The notes under the pieces: generated by a model
Database searches by the model: none
Told to the model about the DNA's origin: nothing
What the model saw: the letters and a program-made list of their open reading frames with translations, nothing else
Part shown: one piece after another, positions 53,901 through 64,000 of the stretch
How positions within the stretch are numbered: position 1 is the stretch's first letter
How the letters are laid out: every line of letters begins with the position of its first letter
NCBI GenBank assembly: GCA_020744425.1
Contig: JAGMUV010000010.1
Span: forward strand, 806,001-870,000
Length of the DNA stretch: 64,000 nt
Reading direction: 5' to 3'
From: Dactylonectria macrodidyma
Lineage: Eukaryota; Ascomycota; Sordariomycetes; Hypocreales; Nectriaceae
Position numbers and translations under genes: made by a program

Positions 53901-56265
53901 GACACGATTCTTGCGCTTCATCCGACGTTAGTAAGCCCCTAAGAATCGTGGACTTGCCACAGCCAACTGGCCCGGTGATTGCAATGAGAGACTTAGGCGT
54001 GAAACGGAGAGCTGAGAAAGAGAGTGACTTTTCCCCTGTCACATCGTGTCCAAGAGGCTGCGGTGAATATTGTGCTAGAGGTCTTGGATAGCGCTCGACA
54101 ATCCTCTCTCGAGTCACGTTGGCATCGGCGTCATCGGAGCTGCTTATTGCCGTAGTTGTTAGACTAGGTATTTCAGAGAGCTGGAGGAAAGATTGAATCC
54201 TGGTAAAGCTTCCGATTGCCTGCGCTCCCATCGGTATAGCGAGGAGGAGTTGCATCGCCGGAGTCGATATAAGATTTAGGATGGAAAGACTCGTAACTGC
54301 TGTCTTCACTGAAAGTTTGGGTTGATTTGAGACCATCCTCATGATTGAGTATGCCCCAAACGTGACAAGAGGTCCCAGACTTTGGGGGGCATAAGCTGAA
54401 GTTGACTGACATTAGACAAACGGTGAGAGAGTCGAGGGGTTTGGTAGGGAGTTCTAACCAGATGCCATTGCAAGACAGTTGCTAAGTCTAAACTTTTGAG
54501 AAGTGTGTAGCTCATCCCGTCGCTTCTCTTGGATTTTTGCCTCCATTCTCCTAGACAACCCAAGAAGTTTGACCGACTGTAGGGAGCCAAGAGTGTGGGT
54601 GGTCAGGTCGATTCTTCCTTCGATGGCCTGAAACCAAGCGTCTTGATGACGCGGAACCTTGGAGCCTGCGAATGCCACCAGAGTAAAGGTCACTACCGCC
54701 AATGATGAGCGCGAGAGTCAAGTACAAGCCAGAAGGGTCATTAGCATAGTTTCTACTTACAGAGTATAATAAGGATAGGAACGCAACAAACCGCCCCTAG
54801 CTGCCGATAGAGCAAGTAGGTGGCAATGCTTATTTGAAGGAGGCAGGACCATGGCTCCAACAGCCTCCACCAGACATCAACAATTTTTTCCACATCGGTA
54901 GTCATCAAAGTGAAGGCAGTCATCCGGTGGATATCGTTACCCCTGAATTGTAGAAGCTTTGAGTATATCATGGAGACAAGTGCGCCACGAGCCATGATCA
55001 TAAGACGACTTATGTAGTGAAAGCACCAAGGGATGAGTAACTTTCGCGGCCTGCGTCAACTCACCATGAAGTGTTTGGGTGGGGTCAATGGGTACTTACA
55101 GCGTTCAGAATTGAAACACAAAAGAAACCCCCAAGAAGGCCGTACCCAATGTTCATCGGTGCTGTTGGAGACTCTAGAAATGTGACTAGTTCTTGGATCA
55201 GGAATGGCTGACATATCTGTAGTCCAACCTGGATGGTATATGAAATGAGGATAATAGAGACCTCCTTGGGGAAACTGAGAAGAATGCTGAACATTAGCGC
55301 GTGGGCTCCCTTTGAATTGCCTACTTACAGTCAGCCTGGTACACACACGAGGCCATACTCGTTAATTGGGGGTCGATGACTGACATTTTTTCCATCTTGA
55401 CTCGACCATAGTAGCTAGTGTCTCTGAGGATAGTTTCTCGTTGACGGCTGGGAGGTCTGCTGAGGAAATGATGCCCTTGAATCCCGCAGACAGTACAGGG
55501 ATCAGCCAGATGAAGAAAGCGCGGGAAAAGAGGCTACTTCGGAGCTCTGATGATGTTTCTAAGTACTCGGGGACCAGGATTCGCGTCTTCCCTTTGGTCT
55601 CTATCAAAAGAAGTAACAACTTTGCAACAACGATTGTAATGAGTATACTGGCCACGACGTGTTGTCCTTCGATCAGGGATTGGGTCCTAGCTCTGGCCGC
55701 GTCCATAATAGAAGACAAAAACAGGAAGGCTGATATCAGAAAGGATGGTCGGACGGCATTACGGTGCTCCCAGTGGGAAAGGACCGCGAGGAGGATACTT
55801 GCACACACCTGAAGCGTTGCAGAGGAGATGAGCACGGGACGATATCCAGTTTGAGATTTTGAAAAGAGAGCCAAGAGAACAATTTGTAGAACACCCAGAG
55901 TCGCGAAGCCAAGCTATGTTGGGTTTGTTAGCTACACTCGACTTGGAAATGGGATGGGGAAATGATACGGCAGCGTACCAACTTTATCTCATGCAACCAA
56001 GTACTCTTAGTCTTGCGTGTTTCTCTCCAGAGGAAAAGCAGCCTCCATGGAAGGATGACGAAAAGCAGGCATGCTGTGCCTATAGACAAAATACTTTCTT
56101 CAAAAGTGACTACCCGCAAATTAATTGGTTTCGGGGCTTGACGCCATCAATGGACACATGAATACCTGTAAAATCGAAACCGCCACGACATTCTGCTATT
56201 CGCGGCACAGCAGGGCCGAATGTAGCGTCCCGACAGACTTTGGAGTAGCTGTCAAGGAGCGACAT
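50903..56265 (-). CDS. ABCC-type (MRP-like) ABC transporter
   Basis: Full-length fungal ABCC exporter in many exons, roughly 1,450 aa, plasma or vacuole membrane. Seen: start MSLLDSYSKVC, then the GPAVPRI and RGGFDFT blocks of the N-terminal TMD0. TMD1 follows. NBD1 has Walker A GPVGCGKST (near 53.97 kb), signature LSGGQRQRI and Walker B VIFDDVTSALD. TMD2 follows (53.3-51.9 kb). NBD2 has Walker A GRTGSGKSS split by an intron, signature LSHGQRQLF and Walker B VLILDEPT. The stop follows NTMPSFK at 50903. Every frame change falls at a plausible GT-AG intron, so it looks functional. As the only exporter in the cluster it could carry the product or give self-protection. Confidence 0.85.
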
Positions 56266-57498
56266 GACGCAGGGTTCAGCCTCGCACTGCTGAGAGTATG
56301 CAGTTTCACGCGTATGTCTGCCTCTACAGTAGTTGGTGGCACTGCTTGATGGCTTGGTGGGTTGGAAACCAGGGTAAAGCCTTCTCGCACAACCACTTCG
56401 CTGTACCAACCACTTGCGGCTGAGATGCTAACCGTTAGGTAACCAAAGCAGTGATGCAGAGCTGGATAATGTCTCGCTGTTTCGAGGCTGACTTGGCTGG
56501 CATTGATCCCTCGAGCCCCTGGACCTTGGAAGACTTTCTTTCACATGCCAAAGACTCTCAATACCCTCTTTGATGAAAGTCGGAGAGAGGCGTTGCGACA
56601 GAGGTTGCTTACCCGAGGTAGCAGCCAAAAGATCCTCTGGACTCGAAGTAAGTCCGTACAGACGACAAGGATTGGAAACGGTGATTCAATATCTGCGGGT
56701 CTATACAGGTACAGGTACAGGTACAGGTACAGGTACAGGTACATAGGCCTTATGTGTTGTAGTGTGTGGTGATTGAAACTACCTTATGTTCCTAGTCGCC
56801 AAATGCGTCAAAGCGTTCATGACCTATGAAGTTGGTTATAAAAAGTACCGAACTGAATAAGTGGGGGAAGGATTCTGTACGAATTTATCGAGTCCATCCG
56901 AAGTACGGGTACAATGTAACAGCAGCCTCGTGTCATAGATAAGGCCCCTCATGCTTGCGTACCTCACCTGGACTACTCCCCTCGGCGTGGAGTATGTAGG
57001 TGGTAACACGGACACCTCCCCCCATTCTAGCTTTGAAATTCCAACCTCGCTCTTACTTCGTTCGGCCCGAGACCCCCTGTTTTTGTAATACTACACACGG
57101 AGTACTTCGTATGATAACTCGTGCGGGATTCTCGCCACCTAAGGATCTTGCATGTAAGATTTTAGCACCGGAGATTCATTGTTCGGCTCGGGGCGCAGTC
57201 CCGACCCACTGAGGAGCATTAGCGGATGAACAAGGCTGAACCGTAAAGGGGGGGTGTGTCCGGGTGAGATGCTACGCTTTGCAGGGATTTGGATCGCCCG
57301 ACGCCCCGTTAGGTACTTGGCCACGGGGAGAGGGTGGAATTCTAATAACGAATTGTTGGATATGTAGTTCCTTCGATCTGAAGCATAAGATGGTCTAGGT
57401 GAATCTAATGCTGATATTCGATTACTCGCATTCGATTTTCACCCTACTGAAGAGTGGTGATCATCTTTTTCTCATACCAATTGTCACTGGTAGGCACG
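56266..57498. promoter_or_regulatory. Divergent promoter region, ABC transporter / P450
   Basis: About 1.23 kb between two divergent start codons. It contains a hexanucleotide microsatellite at 56705-56743. No gene is supported. Several copies of short GTAC-containing words (for example around 57000-57120) are common in fungal intergenic DNA and were not taken as sites. Confidence 0.45.
56705..56743. repeat. ACAGGT hexanucleotide microsatellite
   Basis: Six uninterrupted copies of ACAGGT plus a partial copy, about 440 bases upstream of the ABC transporter start and 760 upstream of the P450 start. Prone to length change. Confidence 0.9.
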
Positions 57499-59397
57499 AT
57501 GGGCATACCAAGTGTCGGCCAAATGTGCCTGCTCATAGTTCTTCCGGTCGTGGCTGTCTTGTTCAAGTACTTTCTCGCCAGTCGCCGACCTAGGGACTTT
57601 CCTCCTGGACCCCCGACAGTACCATTCATTGGGAATATCACTCAAGTGCCTCGCGTCAAGGCGTTTCTCAAGTAGATGACCAACACGCAAACTAGAAAAC
57701 TCGCTGTGCTTGTAATAACTATGACTACCTAGGTTTCAAAGAATGCAGGCCGATTATGGCTCAATCATAGGCTTGAAAATGGGCTCTCAGAACGTTGTCA
57801 TCTTGAATAGCTACAAGCATGTCAAGGCGTAAGTTGGAATTCCAGTACAGTTACAACAGTGCAGTGGAGATCGAGCTGAAGTTGGGATAAGGCTGTTCGA
57901 TCAACGGGGCTCCGTCTACTCTAGCCGCCCCAACGGCTATATTGCCAACGAGCTCGTGTGTCCAAACGAGATACATCTCCTCCTTCTACAGTACGGTACA
58001 GAGTGGCGAAAACAACGAAAAATCCTGCAAGCACTCCTCAATGTGAACGTGGTGGATAAGCTACTTCCCCTCCAAGAAGCCGAAGCCACCCAGACCATGT
58101 TCCAGCTTGTCCAGGATCCCGAGGGTTACTACGACCACATCCGCCGATACACCACTGCCGTTATCCTCGCCTCGGTGTACGGGCAGCGCGGGAAGCGCTT
58201 TGATTCCCCCAACGTCCAGGCGCTCTACCATGCCCAAGACCAGTTCACCGCGATCCTAGAGCAGGGGGCGTCTCCTCCAGTCGATGCATTTCCTATCCTA
58301 AAAATGGTGCCCGAGTGCCTGGCGCCCTGGAAGACGAGGGCCAAGGCGGTACGCGAGGAGCAGAAAAGTCTCTATCTTAGGCTCTTGCGGGAGACCAGGA
58401 AACGGCTCGAGGCTGGCAAGGGCCGTGATTGCTTCTTACGTACGATGCTACAAGACCAAGAGAAAAACGACATGGACGACGAACACGTTGCATACTTGGC
58501 TGGGAACTTGGTAAGTAGCTACTTGTCGCCCTCATTGCGGAATTCTCAACTGTGTTAGATCTAACCATGAACAGATGGAAGCTGGCTCAGACACCACCGC
58601 CTCTACCCTGCTGTCTTTTCTTCTGGCCATGGTCAAATACCCGGAAGAGTTCAAGAAGGCGCAAAAAGAGGTTGACACAGTGTGCGGGCCATCAAGGTCT
58701 CCAACATCGGATGATATCCGTCGTTTGCCATTCATTAAGGCATGCATGGATGAGGTACGCTAAGACTAATTTCGTTTGAGAGTTTATTCCTCTTCTCTTC
58801 CCATTCTAATCACACATCCCAGACACTCAGGTGGCGTCCAGTAGCACCGGGTGGGGTTCCGCACGCCCTTACCCGAGATGATACCTACAATGGATACTTT
58901 TTGCCCAAAGGCACTGTCGTTGTTGCTAATACTTGGGCCATCCATAACGACGAGACCCAATACGAAAGACCTGGTGACTTCATGCCCGACCGTTTCTTAA
59001 ATAACGAGTACGGAACTCGAGTCCCAGTTGATGCAACCACGGATGATCATCGGCGAACGTCGTATGCCTTTGGTGCAGGGAGACGGGCGTGTCCGGGGCA
59101 TCGGCTGGCTAAGAATTCGTTGGTATGTTCGATTACCTTCACTCTGACAATGATACACCGCTGACTCCAAGTTCGAACCAGATGTTGAATATGGCCAAAC
59201 TCGCTTGGGCCTTCAACCTCTCGCCAGGCCCTGAGGCTGTTGTTGATGATGATATCAACACGGCGTACCACAATGGGTTTCTCATTGCGCCCAAGAGGTT
59301 CTCCATCCAGATCACGCCGCGATCAGATAGACATAGAGACATCATTGTGAATGAGTACCATTCCATCACAAACATATGGGACGAGTATGAAGACTAA
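57499..59397 (+). CDS. Cytochrome P450 monooxygenase
   Basis: About 510-aa ER-anchored P450. Seen: an N-terminal membrane anchor (MCLLIVLPVVAVLFKYFLA) and proline hinge DFPPGPP, the I-helix motif AGSDTT, ExxR in DETLRWRPV (across an intron), the FMPDRF (PERF-like) segment and heme loop FGAGRRACPGHRLA. Introns include 57673-57733, 57831-57890, about 58511-58573, 58755-58821 and 59118-59180. The first two were checked by joining VKAFLK to FQRMQADYG and NSYKHVKA to LFDQRGS. It reads like the OMST oxidoreductase-type CYPs of fungal aromatic polyketide clusters. Transcribed towards the PKS. The start at 57499 gives the anchor directly; an upstream Met at 57454 is possible. Confidence 0.88.
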
Positions 59398-59746
59398 AGC
59401 TAGGGGCATCTGATTGTAATATGAATCTAGCTTTTGACAACCGCTTTCATGTAAATACCCATACGTATGCAGCCTTGTTGAGTGTTAGGCTAGTTTGTTC
59501 TCAGAGCAATAGGTATCCAAGAACATTTCCTGCTGAAGTGTATCTTTAATACATTCGACGGGCGTCTATCTGTGCTAGCGAGAACTAAGCCATTTCTCGT
59601 GAGAGGGACAATGCAAGAGAGTGCGAGAAGTCGAGTTTCATGCAGTTTTCTTTGGAGCACGTCTGAAGTAAAGAAAAAGAATTTCAGCTAAGAAGGTTCT
59701 ATGCGACTGAAACCAACACATCTTTCTGGGTGAAGTGTACACCGTA
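59398..59746. other. Convergent intergenic region, P450 and PKS 3' ends
   Basis: 349 bases between two facing stop codons; holds the 3' untranslated regions of both genes. No other feature. Confidence 0.5.
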
Positions 59747-62700
59747 TTAAGAGTCAAATTCGCAAAACTCTTCAATGTATCGACATGCCTTCCAGACCTG
59801 AGCCGCAGTTTCGCCAATCTATGGAACCTTGGTCAGTACGTGCTTCAGTTTAGGGTTTTTAAATATAAGAGTAAAAATTGTTGCGAAGAAGGTCACGGCA
59901 ACACCTACATTGTTGTCCAGAAACGGCTCGAAATGATTTCCCGGGATGGGAAAAACCTCAACGTGGCCCCCAACCAAATCTTCCCAGGCGACGACTGAAG
60001 CATCCCGCGCGTCTTGTCGACTGAGCCAATCGTAGCACACGCCATAGAGACATTCGGTGTCGAGAACGTCCTGACTTCTTAACATGACCGTCGTCATTTT
60101 CCTTCCAGTGGCGTTTGGGAATGACTCTGGATTATAGGCTCCCAGGAGAGATGCGTTGGATTGAAACTCTTCCTCTAGCGCAGCACTGCTACCCCAGGCA
60201 AGGCGTTCGTACTGGCCACTCGGTTTGGTGATGCTGGAAATGACTGCGGCTGGAAGAGGTTCATGGCCGATTGGATTGGGCGAGTCAATCAGTACGAGGC
60301 CTTTGACCTCGAGTCCGCGAATCGTGAGTTGTTGAGCTGCCTCGAAGGCTACTATTCCGCCGAAGGACCAGCCTGATAACCCAATTGTCAGTCTTGGGAA
60401 TCAAGCAAGGCTAGAAGAAGGGATTGAACACTGAGAAACTGATTGAGGCGTACCACCCAATATCAAAGAAGACGATCTGTGCTTGGGATTTGAAAGGATG
60501 GTCGAGACATAGTGGTCGGCCATCTGATTGATACTGTTATGAAAAAGTCGCTTGTTGCCGCTGCTCTTGAAATAGGGGTCGAAGAAGGCGTATGTTGTGC
60601 GATCGTGTCCACCGAGACGCGCGTACATGCCGACCTGCCCGCTGCCGTCGTGGAAGAGACATAGGGGAACTTGATGCCCAGCGGAAACATGCAGTGTTAC
60701 TGGTAGTATGTTGGGGTCATGTATAGTAATAGATGGACTTGAGTAGTCTGAGGAAACAGAGGCTGCAGCGCCAGTAGACCGACAAGATGATTCTGGCGTA
60801 TTGGTGGTATCGCTTGCGGGAATGTCAACAAGCGTTCTGTGCAGTTGTTGTTGCTTGGCCGAGGGTTGCAAAACAGACGACAACAGGTCATCGATTGCCT
60901 CGAGAGTCTCGCATTGGGACAAGGCGTGATGGCTTAGACCGGTCTGGCCAGGAAATAGGCGTGCCAGTCTCGAGGCTATCTCGATTTGCATGAGAGAATC
61001 GATGCCGAGGTCGCCTAGGGGCTTGGTGTAGTCGATATCCTGCTCGGCGAAGCCACCAACTTCCACGACGATGTCCTCGAGAACTCGACTAATCCTAGCC
61101 GCCTGAAATGGACTATCTCTACTAGGAGGCTCGGCGAGAGACGAGCTTGCCATCTCGTCACTGGTTAGAAAGTCATCTAAGCTGGGTTTTGGATGCGGTT
61201 TCACTGGCGCCGCCGTCAGATGTTGCACGTATTCCCCACTTGGAGATCCGATGACGAGAGTTGACGATATGCGAGACAAGGCTTGCTGGAAAGTCGAGAC
61301 CTGTAGTTTCTTAAACTCGATGCCACGAACGACGGCGACAACCTTGCCGGAACTGGCCAGCGCGATGGCGTCCGCGAGGATGGCACCGTTGATCTCCAGC
61401 AGGCTGCAGTAGATTATGAATGAGTCCGAGTAGTCGATATCACGATAAGCAATCTCTATTGACTCTACGCGGGCGCAAATGCGAATGTCCCCCGAGCCGC
61501 CAGCAAGGTTCGCGATGAAGCCTGCAGCGTGCAGCAGTGTGTCGGTGAAGACAGGGTGCGCTAGATAGCCTGTATGGGAACCAGAACCAGATGGCATTTC
61601 GAACGAGCCAATCCCTTCGAGGTTTGAATCGGCCACGTTCAGATACACCAGACTTTGGTACTCTGGAGAATACCTCACGACGCGTGTGAAGACGGCTTCG
61701 TACAAAACCTTGGTTCGGAATGTGCTCATGTGATTTTTTCCAATGTCAGAGAAGTAACGACTTTGTCTGGCCACGACTGCCTGGTCTCTTACCCAGTGGG
61801 ACGTTTTGGCCTTCATGCTTTGCATTGAGACACTGCCGGTGCAGTGCAAAGTCTCGGCCGAGTCTTTGGCCGAGCTGCGCGACGTGATGGTGAAGGCTGC
61901 TGCTGTAGAAGGTGAGCTGCCCTGCCTTGTAATGCCCACGCCTACCGTTACAGGAACAGCATCTTGTGACGACGACGACGGTACGTGCACCAGCGGACTG
62001 GCAAAGCTCATTTCGCTGACGACCAATACTTGGGTCTCGGGAGGTTTGAGCAGGGTTTGCGCCGCCTCGAGAACTAGCTCGTAGAAGACCGACGCAGGAC
62101 AAATCGGAGTCCCGCCAACGTCGTGGCCCGAAATCAATGATCCAAGTATCGTCATGTCAGTCTCGAGGAAGAGTTCCTCACTCGCACACCTGCTTGATGA
62201 GCTCAGCCAGGGTAACAGACGGAATCCGCTCTCAATGCGGCCCAGGGCGTCAGGCCTCGAGGCGTATGTCTGCAGAGATTCTCGGAAAGGTATCAAGAAG
62301 TTTGAGCCCTCAAGTAGATGACCAGGCAAGCTTGTGACTTTGGCCGACGTCCCGGTGAAAACCTCGCGCCATTTAACCGCAGTCTTGCGCAGGGAAATCG
62401 CGGCTAGCGTCTCACTGATAGACGTCCACGCATCCTGACCCTTTTGTAAGGTACGGAGATACGTACAGGAGCTGGAAGAGATTGAGGCTTGCAGCATTGG
62501 TAGCAGCGTGGGTTGTGGACCGATCTCGAGGAAGAGAGCATCATCGAGAATAGGTTTGCCTACCAAAAGCTGTAGGCTTAGCAGACAGTCAGCAAAGCGC
62601 ACTGGCTGTCTCGCGTGATGTGCGAAATAGTCACTGGAAAAGTCGTCGTTGCGTAATAGACGCCCGTGCAGGTTGGACATGACAGGTATCGTGGGTTGTC

Positions 62701-64000
62701 TGAACCTGACAGACCGCCCGAGTGCGCGTAGAGGTTCCAGAATGGGATCCATGGCCGATGTGTGAAAGGCATAGGGGACATTGATGAGCTTGGACCTAAC
62801 CTTGCGGACTTTGCAATCCTTCTGCAACATGTCCAGTTGTGTCAGCGGGCCTCCGACGACACAGTCGTTGGGGCCGTTTAGGCACGCCATGGTTAGCTGG
62901 GCTTGAGCTGGGTTTTCTGACAACATTGCTTCAACTTTTTCAGGAGCTAGATTGCACGCAAGCATCCCCGATGTGTTGGCGAGGCAGTTGTCGGCCATCA
63001 TCTTTGCTCGGGATGCCACGACGCGAAATGTGTCCTCTAGCGTCAAAGCACCCGAAACGCACAATGCTGTGTACTCGCCAAGGCTAATAGAGTCACCGGT
63101 CAGTTCAGTTCTTGAGAACGTTCAACAACATTCAATTTTTGGTGCTGATCTTCAACGTACCTGTGGCCCATGACATAGTCCGGTGTGATCCCCCAAGACA
63201 TGAAGGTTCGAGCGAGCGCATATTCTAGAGCAACGCAAGCGCACTGCGATGCTATGATTTGCTCCATCTCGGTCAATGCGTCGATTCTGATTCTGCTTTG
63301 GTCTTCGTACAGTATGAAGTCGACTATGCTGGGGCTTACGAGTCGGAGTCCTTGGATGATGCGGTCGCAACTCATGATGCTATCTCTGAAAGGTGGAAAC
63401 GTCCTCATCAGTTCTTGGCCCATGCCATGATAGACGGCGCCCTGTCCCGTGAAGACGAAGACAGTGACTGTGATGCCTCGCACGGGCTTGGATGCCACGG
63501 CTTTGTACTTTTGTAATCTGGTCAGCAAATCGGCCACCGAGGTGCATGCCAGCGAGATGCGGTGATCATGAGGGTGGCGCCGCGCCGTCGCAGTATAGCA
63601 GATATCTACCAACGACGGTCGACGCTCTTCTTTGCCCAAGAACTCAACGTGTCGACTGATGGCGGACTGCAGAGTTCTCTCTGATCTTGCCGAAAGTGCA
63701 AAGAGGTACGCGGATCGCCCCGGATCTTGGTCCTGTTTGCTGCGCTGCATTCGGGCCTTTGGAGATTCAACCCAATCTTCCAAGAGAAGCGACGCATTGG
63801 ACCCTGCGGCGCCGAAGTTGTTGAGCACAGCTCTCCTGGGCGTTCTTTGGGAGTGACTCCACGATACGGTGCGTCTCGGTATGCTCAAGCCGGAGCCTTG
63901 CAAATTCCCGAAAGCCGGGTTAATATTGTTCAGACCAGCTTGAAGCGGAATCTTTCTCTCGCGAAGCATGAGCAATAGCTTGGCAAGGCCAGCTGCTCCC
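59747..64000 (-). CDS. Non-reducing polyketide synthase, 3' part (KS end, MAT, PT, ACP, TE)
   Basis: Iterative type I PKS making an aromatic polyketide; the start lies beyond the right edge. Seen in order: KS-MAT linker (AVLNNFGAAGSNASLLLEDW); malonyl acyltransferase with FTGQGAVYHGMGQEL and active-site GHSLGEY, whose Ser codon is split by an intron at 63084-63160. The product-template domain follows, with catalytic His (SGHDVGGTPICPAS, about 62.12 kb) and Asp (HPVFTDTLLHAAG, about 61.55 kb). One ACP (LGDLGIDSLMQIEIA, about 61.0 kb) and a thioesterase (GWSFGGIVAFEA, Ser near 60.36 kb, later catalytic GNHFEPFL) come next. Introns at 60373-60453 and 59819-59908 restore the TE; TAA at 59747-59749. 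A PT domain and absence of KR/ER/DH mark it as non-reducing. TE release fits an acid product. Confidence 0.93.

Noticed and set aside
56705..56743. Possible CRISPR-like repeat
   Set aside because: Units are six bases without spacers, and the genome is fungal; it is a microsatellite.
56541..56772. ORFs with YRYRYR or LYLYLY repeats
   Set aside because: They are translations of the ACAGGT microsatellite on the two strands, not proteins.
63084..63160. Break inside the PKS active-site motif
   Set aside because: A 77-base intron splits the Ser codon of GHSLGEY; the motif is whole after splicing.

Overview
The window reads as nuclear DNA of a filamentous ascomycete (Pezizomycotina). Genes are intron-containing, with short GT-AG introns of about 45-90 bases. 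The gene repertoire is typical of that group: a Zn2Cys6 regulator, a fungal P450, an ABCC transporter, a non-reducing polyketide synthase, a fungal NACHT-ankyrin protein and a chromodomain Gypsy retrotransposon. Several dead genes carry stop codons of the C-to-T / G-to-A type that repeat-induced point mutation (RIP) would leave. Species cannot be named from sequence alone.

Left part (0.5-13.1 kb): a run of oxidoreductase genes. In order: a BBE-type FAD-linked oxidase (-), a broken RidA-like fragment (+) facing an intact RidA-family gene (-), a MAO-N-like amine oxidase (+), a full-length but multiply stopped FAD oxidoreductase pseudogene (-), an intact ERG4-type sterol C-24(28) reductase (+), and an MFS sugar-porter-type transporter (+). 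They could form a catabolic or secondary-metabolite group, but no backbone enzyme is seen among them.

Mobile DNA (13.6-24.5 kb): a complete chromovirus (Ty3/Gypsy with chromodomain) of 7,010 bp. It has two apparently identical 454-bp LTRs, a TTCAG target duplication, a self-priming type primer site, gag and pol joined by a textbook -1 frameshift signal, and an unusual spliced antisense ORF between pol and the 3' LTR. About 950 bases further on is a complete Mutator-like (MULE) element with exact 44-bp terminal inverted repeats and an 8-bp target duplication. Both look young.

Middle (24.5-44.9 kb): an amino-acid permease (-), a zone of decayed sequence (sugar-transporter remnant, unrecognised fragments, and an inverted degenerate copy of the promoter of the nearby regulator), a Zn2Cys6 regulator (-), an SDR (+), a dead NACHT/ankyrin STAND gene (+), an F-box-like protein (-), a cysteine-rich GPI-anchor candidate (-), a dead hAT transposase and a remnant of a phosphorylase-type STAND domain.

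Right part (44.9-64 kb, running off the edge): the likely biosynthetic gene cluster. It comprises an MGT-like glycosyltransferase (-), a membrane acyltransferase-3 protein (+), a 6-methylsalicylate-decarboxylase-like amidohydrolase (-), an ABCC exporter (-), a cytochrome P450 (+) and a non-reducing PKS with MAT-PT-ACP-TE visible (-; KS only partly in the window). Together these suggest an aromatic polyketide acid that is released by TE, decarboxylated, oxidised, glycosylated, O-acylated and exported. The product is inference, not shown by the sequence.
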